From Epiperipatus broadwayi (lineage: Eukaryota; Onychophora; Udeonychophora; Euonychophora; Peripatidae): a stretch of 64,000 bases of DNA. Under the pieces are notes generated by a model. The model was not told the DNA's origin. It saw nothing but the letters and a program-made list of their open reading frames with translations, and made no database searches. Of the stretch, positions 1 to 11,120 are shown one piece after another (positions within the stretch are counted from its first letter, which is position 1; the number at the start of each line of letters is the position of its first letter). The position numbers were made by a program, and so were the translations under genes. The stretch spans positions 5,561,594 through 5,625,593 of the forward strand of contig JAQFVV010012416.1 in the NCBI GenBank assembly GCA_028023455.1. The letters are read 5' to 3'.

Positions 1-239
1 TCCACATTCCATCAGCAAAAAGAATTTGTGTGTTCCATTGACTGAAAAATGAATTATCTAATTGCCTTTTCATATGTTGTGCCTCATTTACATACTACAT
101 AATATCAATCATATAAGCATGCCTGTACTGCATAACTTTAGTCAGCACTATAATTCTGAAAGTGTTTTGTTGAAAGGTAGCTCAGTGCATTTAATTAGTT
201 TATGTAATATAGGGAGTGTACCAAAAACTCTAACAAGCT

Positions 240-1240
240 TTTATTGATAAGTGCTGAAGAGAAAGCCTATAAAATCTCTATCTAGAATTTTTCTCATCCT
301 CAGACTAATTGGTTTCAAGCTTTTGGCTCATGTCAGTGGGGATCTAGAAGTAGGAAAACATGCATTAGATGCAGATGTGTGGGTGGCGAAGGAGGCAATT
401 CAAAAAGAAATTGGATGGTCAAGTTTTTATATGAGAGATACAAAATCAAAATGTTTAGTAGATTGCAGTTTATGGATAATAAGAGAATAGCCAAAATAAT
501 ATTTTAATTGGATTATGAACAAAAGGCAGGCAACAAGATGGGTGAGAAAGGTAGTATGGTATGCAATAGATTTGTATAAAGAATTTATGTAAGTATACTT
601 ATACCAAAGGTGGGATGATTGTGTTACGAGAATTGTTGAGTCTTATAGTTGCAAGGAATAGGATAGAAAAATAGGTGCATTAATAAAGAATAGGGAGTTG
701 GAAAGATGAAGAACCAGTATGGAGAGTAAAAAGAGTTTAAATATGTATAGAAGTAAACAGAATATTGGGTGCGAGTTAATTTATGATAATAGCAAGGAAA
801 GTAGTTTACTGTTTAAAGCTCGAACATGATCTTTGGCAGCAAGGGAATATACATGTAAATGGAAAACTATGGCTGATTTAGTGTGCAAATTGTGTAAGAA
901 AGGTATAGAAAATATTAGGCATCTCTTGATTGAATGTAAATGCTTGAAAGCAGAAAGGGTACAGATAATGAAGCTATGGGAGAATAGGTATGAACAAAGT
1001 GACTATACAGAAAGTGAGTTATTAATTTTTATGCTGGGTTTAAAAAATATAAGAGGGATTTAAATATCAAGTCATGGAGTTGACAAAGATTACGTTGTGG
1101 AAATAGGATGGAGCAGAATAGAGAGGAATATGGGAATAACTTAGGGCTGGGAATGGAAAACAAAGATAAAGTGGCTAACAGGTTTCTCTGGGCATGGTAG
1201 CTGAGAGATTATTGAATCTGAAAAAAAAAGTCACAGTCCA
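240..1240 (+). pseudogene. Non-LTR retrotransposon (LINE), 3' coding relic with zinc knuckle
   Basis: This is a decayed C-terminal part of a LINE ORF2. The segment 251-490 reads through as a peptide resembling the region after the reverse transcriptase (LDADVWVAKEAIQKEIGW). After several stops and frameshifts, 833-1063 encodes a 76-residue stretch with a C-x2-C-x8-H-x4-C knuckle (CKLC...RHLLIEC, from about 884), typical of the C-terminus of many LINEs. Downstream to about 1240 lies an untranslated tail with ATC triplets. The first ~110 bases (about 225-350) are also similar to part of the foldback at 30545-31523, so the left boundary may be a different repeat. No upstream RT motifs are inside the window. 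It is certainly not functional; the clade is not resolved. Confidence 0.6.
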
Positions 1241-3040
1241 TCTCATCATCATCAATAACTTTTCTTTTAGTCACTATTAAATTTTGTTTTAACAAAAAGA
1301 AAAATACATTTTTATTTATTTTGAAATTTTATTTTTGTCATTTCAAATATAATTTCATTTATTTAATGGTATTTTATTTAATAAATGTAAAATATATTTG
1401 TTTCTTTTAGAATTACTAATGGTTTTTTTTAAAAAAAAAAAATCTATGTAGGGAAACAAATCTGTCATAATGTTTAGGAAGCTTTAGAAAAAAAAATTTT
1501 TTTTATTTCTCAATATAATACTAATATTTTAAAATTTTAAAAACTTTTATTATTTATTAGTTTTAAAAATATTTTAAATAATAAATGTAATAAAAAATAA
1601 TTCAATTTTGTTATAAATTCTACTCAAACTGAAAACTAAATATATGAAAAACTTAAATATACATTTCAAGTCTTGACTTAATTATGTTTAATCTTCAATG
1701 AAAAGGTTGACAAGAATGACTTAAAATGAATTTCTGGAAAAAAAGCCACACTGTTTGATGAATTTATTTTTTATATAGCTTTTCAAATAACTTATTATTA
1801 TATTGCATCCCATTTAAAAATGTATTTAAAATATTTTTAATTAATTGACTGTAATTTTCTTTCTTTCAAAGATATACTCTAACGTCCAATACAAATTATG
1901 ATCCAGTTAAAAGATGACTGATTTTTTCTCCAAAGGTTTGTTGAAATCATTACTGGATCAAGGTATGTGTTATAAGTGACATCATTTATTTATTCATCAA
2001 AAAATGTTAAGACCCTATGAATTTTGAATTACAACATGAAATATGACAGTGTGTTTCATACCTTTGTAGAAAATTCACAAACAATTCTAGGAGATTAGTC
2101 ATAAGGAGATTATTTTAAATAATCAATAATAAAAACAAAACATAAATAACACTTTGTGGTTTATTTCACATCAATTACCTTATATTTTTTTAATATCAGC
2201 ATGAATGATATTGCTTAGTAGGATAAGTACATTTGACTTATAATGCAATGTACAGTGCTATTTGCCTTATATTTAATTACTATATTAATTAAATCATTTG
2301 TCAAAATTACTTTCAATATGAATTTTTAATTATTCCTAGTAGTTAACTATTTATATCAATTTCCTATGGCTTGTAAGTTATGTTAATGGTGTAATAATTA
2401 ACTTTATTTTAATAATAATTCTTCACTTATGCACTTGGATGTACCATTTGGCTGTTGTTGTTTTTATGGTATTGTTAGGAAAGGCTCTATCTCTGACCAT
2501 TTCAATATATATGATACATAAAGAATAATATTCTATAGTTATAAACTTCATATTTTAAATTACAATAGAAAAGTGTGAACATTTAAAAACAAAAGCATTT
2601 TAAAGAATTACTTATTTATTTAAAAATATATATATATATCATTTTGAAGTAAGAAAAAAGTTATCTTTTTAGTTGTATTAATCTTATAGCATTCATCAAA
2701 AAAATTAAAATAAAAAATTTGTATGGAAAGTAATTCAACGTTGTATAAATGAAAACAAATGTTCATTAGTGAAACCTCAGGCCAGATGGAAAAAACACAA
2801 CAGTGGTAGTCAGTGAAATCCTATGAAAAACAGGAAGAAATTAAAGCATTACAAAAAGCTTTATTTCTAATTAAATCTCAGTTTAATGATCTACAATTAT
2901 TTAGACGTATAAAAATTATAGAAACAAATGAAATTGCTTTGGTTTTTTTTTCAAATTTAAAATGGCCACCGAGCGTGTACTATATCAGCACCAAAAAATT
3001 GTCAAAACTTTGTTTCTGGTGTAATTTTAAATAAATTATG
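1241..3040. other. A+T-rich non-coding stretch, no gene seen
   Basis: Homopolymer A and T runs and short TA tracts dominate. The open frame at 2813-3034 has no motif, no domain pattern and lysine/asparagine/isoleucine-rich content expected by chance in A+T-rich DNA. The stretch lies downstream of the exon at 3567-4096 on its transcribed strand, so it is probably intron. Confidence 0.5.
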
Positions 3041-3455
3041 AATATAGTTGTTAAGGTGATCCCTAAGTAAGTTTAACAATTGTGATCAAAATTCCTAAGA
3101 TGGCCCTTATGAATGTGAAAGTTTAATAATTACAAAAATGTTCTTAGGATGTTTTCGAAGAACATTATGTGTTTTCAGATTGCTGCTCCTTATGAATTTC
3201 ATATGTTCTTACTATGCTCCCTGTTAACATTTAAGTTTAATAATTATAACTAAATTTTAAAATGCAAATTTCTTAGTATGTTCCTTAAGAATATTAAAGA
3301 TTAAAAATAATCATGAATAAAGTTCTTAGAATGTCTTCACAAAACATCATAGCATAATAATTGCTAACAATGTTGTTAGTAAGCTCCTTACAACATAAAA
3401 ATTAAAAAAAAAGTTGGTAAAATGCCCCCTACGAGCTTTAAGGTTTAAACTAGCA
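3041..3455. repeat. Degenerate ~50-bp tandem repeat beside the exon
   Basis: About seven or eight diverged units repeat the pattern AGTTTAATAATTA, then AAATTCTTAG, then ATG, then CTCCTTA-GAACAT. Clear unit starts occur near 3071, 3121, 3234, 3297, 3350 and 3399. Units are 48-65 bp with many substitutions and A-run length changes. The array ends about 110 bp from the splice donor of the neighbouring exon. Confidence 0.6.
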
Positions 3456-3566
3456 AACTAGCAAAATTAATAATACAAAAAAAAAATTCAATATGATTTT
3501 TTAAAAAATCATTATTTTTATTTGACTTTATATTCAAAATATTTGAATCACTAAAACAAAACTTAC

Positions 3567-4096
3567 TTGAAGTTTTTTGCTAGATCCGGGTCCTTGTCGA
3601 AAATAAATAAGAGAATCTTTCAGTATGTTTAAATTAATTCTTCCTTGCAGCGTTTTTACTATTCGAACCTCACAATTAATAAATAATTTAGCAAGATTAT
3701 TTTGAAGAACTAATAGAAAACGTATCCATTGATTTCCTATTATTGGTAATTGTTTTACAAACGTAAGATGATAGCGTTGATTTGAATTTTCAATTGTATA
3801 TAAAATGTTTATGTTGCCAGTTTTTACGTTAGAAACAATCCTTATCCAAGGAGATGATTTTTCAGGAGTTGAGATAACAATTAAGCTTCCTGAACTATTT
3901 TTGTTTTGTTTATAAATAAATTCAAAAGAAATGGCATCAATTAAAGAAGAAAGAAAATATTGTGATGAATCTTGAGATAAAATGCTGTCAGAAAATGAAG
4001 AATGAAACCTCCAAGCTTGTTGGTTCAAACCTGCTACGGCTTGTACACCCTTTGTAGAATTGGTCAAATTTAATGCATGAAAAATATCCAGGCCAC
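3567..4096 (-). CDS. Internal exon: thrombospondin-N-terminal-like (laminin-G fold) domain, NELL-like secreted protein
   Basis: A 530-nt minus-strand exon is bounded by a pyrimidine-rich acceptor ending GCAG at 4100-4097 and a consensus donor GTAAGT at 3566-3561. It is open in one frame throughout: two bases of a split codon, then 176 codons, ending in phase 0. The translation begins GLDIFHALNLTNSTKGVQAV and continues with VAGLNQQAWRF, then alternating hydrophobic strands (ISFEFIYKQ, SGSLIVIS, WIRFLLVLQNNLAKLFINCE), ending IYFRQGPGSSKKLQ. The G-V-QxVxGL start, the W-(I/H)-x(5)-L-x(5)-L-x-(I/V)-x-C strand pair and the late GQ segment fit TSPN domains of NELL1/NELL2-type proteins, which are secreted, multidomain (TSPN, VWC, EGF) signalling proteins. 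Kielin/chordin-like proteins or fibrillar collagens carry related domains and cannot be excluded. No VWC or EGF exon was recognised in the window; other exons must lie beyond large introns. Family confidence is moderate, exon confidence high. Confidence 0.82.
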
Positions 4097-4100
4097 CTGC

Positions 4101-5640
4101 AAAATAAAAGTAAAAAAAAAATTAATAACACAACAAAATTGTGATAATTAGCAATATATATATATAAATAAATAAATTATAATATAAATTTTTGATATGT
4201 ATTTTCCAAATTATGCCATTATATTTAAAAATTTATATTTCCCATTTAGCTCAAAAACATAAAGTAAAAACCATATAATGTTTTTAAAAAATGATATTCT
4301 AAATTTATTGAGAAAGTAAAGTCCTATCCACATACTCAACATTATACTAGGTGGCATAACTGGAATAAAATAGATTTGTTACTTACATGCCACAGCTACA
4401 GATGGTCTATTATAATGCTATCAATTTTCAAATGCTTTAATTTCATGTTATTAAATTGAACAGGTGTTCATCTCAGGACCTTCTAAGTATGTCTCTATTT
4501 TACAAAAATCAAAGTTTGAATTTAGCTCAGCATAAATTTTATACCTTTTCTGATTTAGCAATATATCATACTGTTGTTAAAACAGGCAAAACTCACTATA
4601 CGTATTGCCACACACAGCAAGCTAGAGTAATCAATGGATGCCAGAAGGCTTGTGCATAAAATCCCCATCTAGTGCCTACTCATCCAATATCTCCAGACTA
4701 GTTTATGGCTTGTGGTGGTCATGTAATATATCATACTGCTTACAGTCTAAACGGCTGTGAATTTTTTTCATCTTTTTCAAATGACCACTTTTTTAAAATT
4801 CTTTTTAAACAAATATAAAACTTATTGTAATTTATTGCGGTAATAATAAAAAGAAAATGTATTTCATTATAATAACAAGAGAAAGCAATCGATTAAATCC
4901 AGTTAAGCAAAAGTAATTTTATTTCTTAATTTTTGTGATTTTATGCTTATATTTTAAAAATTTTTTATGCAAAATATTTTAGTACATATTGTATATAATG
5001 CCTATAATAAAAAAAGTCAAACTTGGAATGTTCAAATAAAACAAATATTACAAGTAGTATGAGATACTACTTGTAGCATTTATGTGACTAAACCATATTG
5101 TAAACATTTTAGGTTAAAAGTAATATGTAAGGAGAAGCCACGTGATGTTTTATTGTTGTTAAATATAAAGTATTTCATTTTGAAATTACTTAATTTTTCT
5201 AAGATTAAAAACAGCTATATGGTTAGACAGAAGAAAATTTTCTACCTTCACATTAGCAAGGTCTTCAGAAGTGTTTTTTTATTTCTCAAAATCTAAGATG
5301 TCAACAAAAACTTTTGTCTTTTTTTAGTAGTTTTAAAGCATTTAAAATAGTAATTATAATTGAAAATTATTCAATTTTGTAAAAACTCTATTCAAATTGA
5401 AATTTACATAAATGAAAAATTAAACATAATTTAAGCCTTAATTTACTTATATATAATTCTCTATTAACATAATTATTTTAAACTAGGATTTTGTAAAAAT
5501 AAATCTTTCGAACTCCAGTTACTAAAGGAGTTTATACAGTCTTCTACTTATGTGAATGTAGTTAATATAAAAGTGGACAAATGGAAACAATTCATATGGG
5601 TTTTTTTAATGCGATGCTCAAATCTCTCATTTATTTTGCA
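4101..5640. other. Probable intron with one dispersed repeat fragment
   Basis: This is A+T-rich sequence upstream (minus strand) of the exon. It holds the family E repeat fragment at 4577-4745 and otherwise no motif or splice-flanked open frame that I recognise. Confidence 0.4.
4577..4745 (-). repeat. Dispersed repeat family E, fragment
   Basis: About 135 bp are nearly identical to 35053-35185: shared blocks include GGCAAAACTCACTATACG, CACACACAGCAAGCTAGAG, GGATGCCAGAAGGCTTGT and CCAGACTAGTTT. Reversed pieces of the same family (ACTAGTCTGGGGATATTGG) occur at 36697 and, diverged, at 38490. The open frame through it is a by-product of the repeat. Confidence 0.65.
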
Positions 5641-5798
5641 TCTCTCATAGTAGTAACTGAAACACAGGCTTATTATATACCTGTGTCTATATATGTAATA
5701 TATATGGTATATGAGCACAGACTTTCACGTGATCCACCTCTCTCCACTCTATCTCATGACTCTGATACACTTGAACATATATATGTTGAAAAGATAAA

Positions 5799-5855
5799 TA
5801 ATCACCAATATACGTATTTCATCCTAAACCAGCAATTATCAGTTGGTCCAGATTA
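5799..5855 (-). ncRNA. Type I hammerhead ribozyme, one core change (copy H1 left)
   Basis: On the minus strand: outer helix I TAATC, a 3-nt bulge, inner helix I ACCAA, core CTGATAA, helix II TTGCT-loop-AGGAT, GAAA, a short helix III (A-TACGTA-T), the ATA cleavage triplet, then TTGGT and GATTA closing helix I. The core G8 is replaced by A (CTGATGA to CTGATAA), so activity is unlikely. Helix I is perfect over both parts. Confidence 0.75.
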
Positions 5856-6292
5856 CCATCTCTACACATATATGCTATAAGTGCTCAGATATATATTAAG
5901 ATAGCCAATCTTCATACTTTAATGAACAGCTCTCAATCTACTCCACACTCCAACTCTTCAACCGTCCATCCAATTGAAAATCTGATGATGGAATGCTCAA
6001 ATGCTACCCTGAGGCTGAGATTCTTGTCACACCCATGTTGATCTAATGTCAATCTGACCCCTCATGGACAGGACATAATCAATTCCTTGTATATGTATTA
6101 AATGAATTATGCCCTGTACATGAGAGGTCAGACTGACCTTAGGTCAACGTGGGTGTGACAAGAATCTTGCCTTAGGATGGCCTTTGAGCATTCCATCATC
6201 ATTTCAATTGGATGGACGGTTGAAGAGTTGGAGTGTGGAGTAGATTGAGGCCAGTCCATTAAAGTGTGAAGATTGGCTATCTTAGTATATAT

Positions 6293-6335
6293 CTGATGAT
6301 TGCTGGTTTAGAATGAAATACATATATTGGTGATT
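6293..6335 (+). ncRNA. Hammerhead relic lacking 5' helix I strand (copy H1 right)
   Basis: Core CTGATGA (6293-6299), helix II, GAAA and the TTGG strand are present. The upstream ACCAA has been lost: a deletion joins ATATAT directly to the core where other copies have about 40 more bases. It cannot form the three-way junction as it stands. Confidence 0.6.
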
Positions 6336-6699
6336 ATTTATCTCTCATAGTAGGTAAAAATCACTTATGATAAATATATTATAGTGCTTATTTTCATATG
6401 TTAAAGAAAATATTTTCATTTTCTGGACCATAAACAAATGTGATTTGCATGAAATTCAAATTATGCTAAAAGTTATGAAATTATAAAAGTGGATGACTCT
6501 CTATATTGCAAAAATAATATGATAGCTTTTAAAAAAAATAGAATAAAACATTATTAAAATAAAATTATATCAATATTTTTTTCATTGAATATTTTATTAA
6601 AATATTATAAAAGCTTTAAACATTTCAAACTTTTCTTGTTTCAAAAATTGCATTTATATTTATCACTGATATGCATTCCATTTATGTGCTTTTTAAAAA

Positions 6700-7010
6700 A
6701 AAAACTAATTAGTAGTAGTAATCCACTTTATTATTCTACTCCCAGAACCACCTGTTGTCAGCTTGAGCAATCATTGAGCATTATATAGTAACGCCAATCA
6801 AATTCTCAGACTAGTTTTGGGTTATGGATATTTCTTAATAAGGAGCAATAAATTTGCATACACTTAACTTTATCTTAAGTTTTTGTGTCTTATCCATAGC
6901 AACGATCTGAGATCCAAGCACTTTAGGTTTTGAACCCAAGACAACTTGCTTGTATATCTTATACAGGTCTGACATGAGGAAAGTGACTATCAATTATAAA
7001 TTTTAGTGAC
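6700..7010 (-). repeat. Dispersed repeat family E, copy
   Basis: Read on the minus strand it has, in order, GACCTGTATAAG with CAAGCAAGTTG, a B-box-like GGGTTCAAAACC, CAAAACTAGTCTGAG, and GGTGGTTCTGGGAGTA. The same order of blocks occurs at 10790-11120, 36320-36800, 38100-38530 and 46430-46920. Confidence 0.5.
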
Positions 7011-8072
7011 ACCAGAATATTCATCTTTTTGGCAAATATGATATATACCAAAGCATCACCTGATTTTTTGTATTTACTTTTAACAACTGTATTGGAAGCA
7101 GTAGTTCATTCTATTACTCAAGTTTCAGTAATCATCATATATTAATGGTAATGACAATTATCTAATATCTGATGATTACACGTGCGTGCAATAAATGAAT
7201 ATGGAGTAGAATAATAATAGCATGTGTTACTCTTATTAACACAGATATTGAAAATAAGAAAGTCATGTGTTCTACTTGATATATAATTTTCAAGCTTCAT
7301 ATTGAAATAAATATGCTCCAACTGCCAAGGATGTTCTTAGAACTAAACAAAGCGGTAGTAGTGTTAAATACATTTAACGTAAGACTGTGTTTTTTAAAAC
7401 ATTGACATCTAGCTTTGTCAAATAAGTCAAATTTGCTTATATCTTTTGCTAGACCAATTTCCAACAAAACTGTTTAAAAAAGAAAATTAATTTCGAAGAA
7501 ATGTTTGGCTTTTAAATATTAAGTAAATATTTACAAATGAGGGGTAGGAGGATGTGTACTGTAATGATTTGACGAATTTTTTATTTTGTAAATAAAATTG
7601 AAATGTGTTTCTGTACAGATGTACAGTATATGTATTATATATATATTGTTTAGAGAGGGACTTGCTTATTTTTTGTTAATGTATGATGTTATTTATGCGT
7701 TTATAATTTGATGGCAGATCAGTAAATATTGGAAACACCGCCATTGCTTTATTTAAAAAACAATTAGGATTTTTAAAAAAATATAATATCTAATATAATA
7801 CTGTAAAATGAAACAAATATTAAATTATTTTGAATAAAAATAAAAAATGCTTATGTACTACCGAAAACTAGTATTAATCAAAAAGATAATTTCTGAAATA
7901 TATAAAACACCAGAAGTAAACATGTTAGGAATATGTATATAAATAAAGTAAATCATTTGAAAACATTCAGATCCTTGTACAAACCACCTGTATTTATCTT
8001 TCTATTTATCTATAATCCATTTATTCATCCCACTGTTCTACTCTCAAGCCTGTCCACTCATACACCCTTCCA

Positions 8073-8110
8073 CCTATCTATCTATCTATCTCTGTCTGTC
8101 TACCTATTTA
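8073..8110. repeat. (CTAT/CTGT)n microsatellite
   Basis: Simple tetranucleotide tract inside a pyrimidine-rich stretch (about 7990-8190). The open frame across it encodes only repeat-derived serine/leucine/isoleucine-rich residues. Confidence 0.8.
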
Positions 8111-8249
8111 TTTATCCATTCTACTTTCCCATCTCTGCCAGGGTATTAACTCACCAACACATCCATCTATTCATCTATTTTATAACTCATCTATTTAATG
8201 ATCATAATTCAGAAACTAATCAGAATAAGAGCATAATATCACTTTTATA

Positions 8250-9689
8250 GGCACTTGGGTATTAGTCCTGCAATGTAGGGGAGATAGGAGGCCTTTTCAC
8301 ATCCGCAATAAATTTGTAATCTTGTGATGACATCGAATTGAAAGAAAATAAACCATGCGATGTATATCGAAAATGTGTTTCTCTTTTTCAAAACATGTTT
8401 TTCTTTGATATTTCGACTTTTTTTCCCCCCAGGTATTCTTTCTGACAATAGCTATTGCATTGTTTCTATTTGTGAATTATTTCAGTTCATTTGATTTTAA
8501 GTGAGTGAGCTTAAGTAGTTTTCATATTTTTATTTTGTTTTCATAATTTCAAAAGTAATTGCGTTTTGTTGATACAAAAACTGGGGTTCACAAACAAACT
8601 GTCAAAAGACTATGGTGTTCCATGAAATGGTAAAATAAACAGAAGCAAGGGTTATGTGGCATAGGTTACACAAAAATGACAACACATTTTTTTGTATATT
8701 CAATGATATCAAACAATTTTTTCCACCAGGATAAAAAACATGGTAATAAAAGTCTTATAATTTAAATTTCTTTATTGTTGTGAATTTTTTTTTTTTAAAA
8801 AAAAAACACTTGTTAGCATTTTTGTGAAAAATCACTACACACTTTGCAATCACATGTTCAATAAAAATCCATTTTGGGGTGGAAATTTTCAGGTCAGGTC
8901 TCCATTTTCTGTGTTAAAAGTAAATGACAATTTGGTCACTTGAATGTGATTAATTCTTATTATTTATTACAGGGTAAGTAGTGTATGTGTATATTTTACA
9001 TGTTTTTGTAAATAATATTTAAAAAAATTATAATTTAGTGATTGTTTTGTGTGTATGTAAAGTAACATTTGGGAGTTGTGTAATGGCCGAGAAAATGCAC
9101 CTTTTAAGATAACAAATTTTTGATTTAAAATATTGTTTTTAAATATCCATTTCTTCCTCAAAATCATACATATCTTTTTTATATATATATAGTTTTAGTT
9201 GTGTGTGAAAATTTTATTTTTGGTCTTTGACATGATATTAGACCTGCATAAAGGTGTCTTTTATTTTACATATTTTTGGGGCTAAGAAAATGTATTTTTT
9301 AAGATAACAAATTTTTGGTTTAAAATGTTGCTTTTAAATATCCATTTCTTCCTCAAAATCATACATATCTTTATTTTATTTTTTTATATAGTTTTAATTG
9401 TGTATGAAAATGTTATTTTTAGTCCTGCAACATGGTATTAGACCTACTGCACCTTTTCACATTCATATCAACCTGTCGATAACATTGTAAATCTTGTGAA
9501 AATATCATGTACAAGATCCATGTATACATTACTTTTTCACAAATCATGCAAAAAACATCGTGTATAAGATCCATGTATACATTATTTTTGTTCAGATTAC
9601 AAGATTATAAAGTTATCAGCAGATTGATACGGATGAGAAAAGGTGCAACAAGTCTAATACTGTGTTGCAGGACTAATACTCAAGTATCC
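8250..9689. mobile_element. Non-coding transposon-like element with ~90-bp inverted ends
   Basis: The left end (8250-8330) and the reverse complement of the right end (9600-9689) match: a start in ACTTG-GTATTAGTCCTGCAA, then about 35 bp on CCTTTTCACAT, then TGTAATCTTGTGA. A 6-bp direct repeat TTTATA sits at both outer edges (8244-8249, 9690-9695). Inside there is no recognisable transposase. There is a direct duplication of about 165 bp (9087-9247 and 9281-9447) and a shorter one containing AAGATCCATGTATACATT (near 9510 and 9569). A non-autonomous DNA transposon is the simplest reading; a foldback retroposon is an alternative. Confidence 0.55.
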
Positions 9690-9699
9690 TTTATAAAAT

Positions 9700-10789
9700 A
9701 ATTAAGATGATAATTTATAATAGAAATTAAAACAAACTATGCAGATAGTTAGACACTATAACAATATAATGAAATTTAAAGAAGGAAGGAGGGGGACTAC
9801 AAATATGAAAAAAAATGTTTAAAGAATAAAGTGAGTAGAAAGTTTCACCAGTATTAAAAAATGTTGAAATATTAATTACTATTTTTTTTTCCAAAGTGAA
9901 ATTGAATTAACCATTTAACCCACTGATGGCAAATGAGAAATATATGACATTATTCAGATTTTTCAACTGCTGGATGAAATATTTTATTGTTGTTTTTTTT
10001 CATCTTTGGTTTATCTTTTATTAGGAATAGCCAGAAAGCCATTTTTACATTAATATCATTTTTGGGTAAAACTTTCAATAGATTAATTATGATTTGATTA
10101 CCTGGAAAAAAAATCCAAAATCTGTTTGAAACCTGAAAAACTTGAAAAAATAAATAAAAAATAGAATAAAATAAAGTAAATATATTCTCTGAAAAAGAAG
10201 AAAGATAGTATTAGACAGATGATGATTTTAGTGATGTACGAAATTCATTTTATAGCAGAAAACATTTGGAATAAGTATATAGAGAGATTCCCTCGAAAAC
10301 ATTCAGAATCCTATTCAAAACTTTTATTGGAAGAACTTGTGCATGAGATTCAAATTCCTCACTAAAGAAGACTATAATCCAAAAAGGAAGCAAAATGTTT
10401 GTATTAATACTATTATTTAGTATCCATCAGTTTCTCAAATTTACAATAGGTGGTGCTATAAAATGAAAAGAAAAACTCTTGAAAGCATAAATAAACAAAA
10501 GCAAAAAAAAGCCATACTATGTTTTATAATTATCAATCATTACTTTTGAAAATCTACAGTTAATATAAAACTGTGACAATTATTATATATATTTATTAGC
10601 TTAGTATTAGATGTATATAACTATATAATCAAATGATTTTGGATTTAACACTTGAAGAAAGCAATAATATTAAGAAGTTAAGGAAGGTTAGTTAGCAGCA
10701 TGAATGTAATCATTATCACATCAAAGTTTATCAGTGAAAAAAACCATAAGAAAACTGATCTGAGTATAAAAACAGTACCGTCTAGTCTT
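9700..10789. other. A+T-rich non-coding stretch
   Basis: No coding, RNA or repeat signature is recognised apart from a weak family E match near 10448 (ACAATAGGTGGTGCT). Confidence 0.4.
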
Positions 10790-11120
10790 TTTTGGATCAG
10801 GTCTACAATAGATGGCTCTGGAGTAAAGGAACTGCTCCTACAAGCATATATTTACAAGAATTAAGAAATGTTCATTTTGTTACCATAAATAAATTGTGGC
10901 TCTAGAAGTAGAAGACGATGATTGATAAAAGCCTAATGGATTGAGAAAACCACTAATATTAACATCACATGACTTTCTCTTATAATCTTCCTAGCCCAAA
11001 TAGATAAAACACAACATAAAACGGAGATCTCTGAAATATTTAGAGACTGATTTGGTGTCACATCTACTTAACTGTGCAAGTAGATTGACCTAAGTTCAAA
11101 ACTTCAATTGTTTTTAATTT
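10790..11120 (+). repeat. Dispersed repeat family E, copy
   Basis: It contains the landmark ACAATAGATGGCTCTGGAG (10806-10824), then CTGCTCCTACAAGCATA. Near 11050-11100 it has a diverged copy of the block that reads GGTCTATGTAACTATACAAG at 36490. Found also at 22690, 27610 (reverse) and 46550. Some copies have a B-box-like GTTCAAAAC, so a tRNA-related ancestry is possible. Confidence 0.5.

Larger units (their letters stand above)
5654..6340. mobile_element. Hammerhead foldback retroposon, copy H1 (inverted dimer)
   Basis: A 687-bp near-palindrome is flanked by a perfect 13-bp direct repeat, TCTCTCATAGTAG (5641-5653 and 6341-6353), a likely target-site duplication. The left arm reads on the minus strand: tRNA-like segment, hammerhead (5799-5855), then body. 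The right arm repeats the body on the plus strand and ends in a truncated hammerhead (6293-6335). The palindrome centre is near 6080-6110. The left end carries a short hairpin (ACAGG...CCTGT) that also occurs at the right end of copy H2. No protein is encoded. Confidence 0.8.

Noticed and set aside
4456-4659. Open frame with a cysteine-containing end similar to a frame-shifted copy at 35040
   Set aside because: The similarity is of DNA between two repeat copies; the reading frame is not kept in the second copy.
7933-8250. 105-residue serine/isoleucine-rich frame
   Set aside because: Produced by a CTAT/CTGT microsatellite and pyrimidine-rich DNA.
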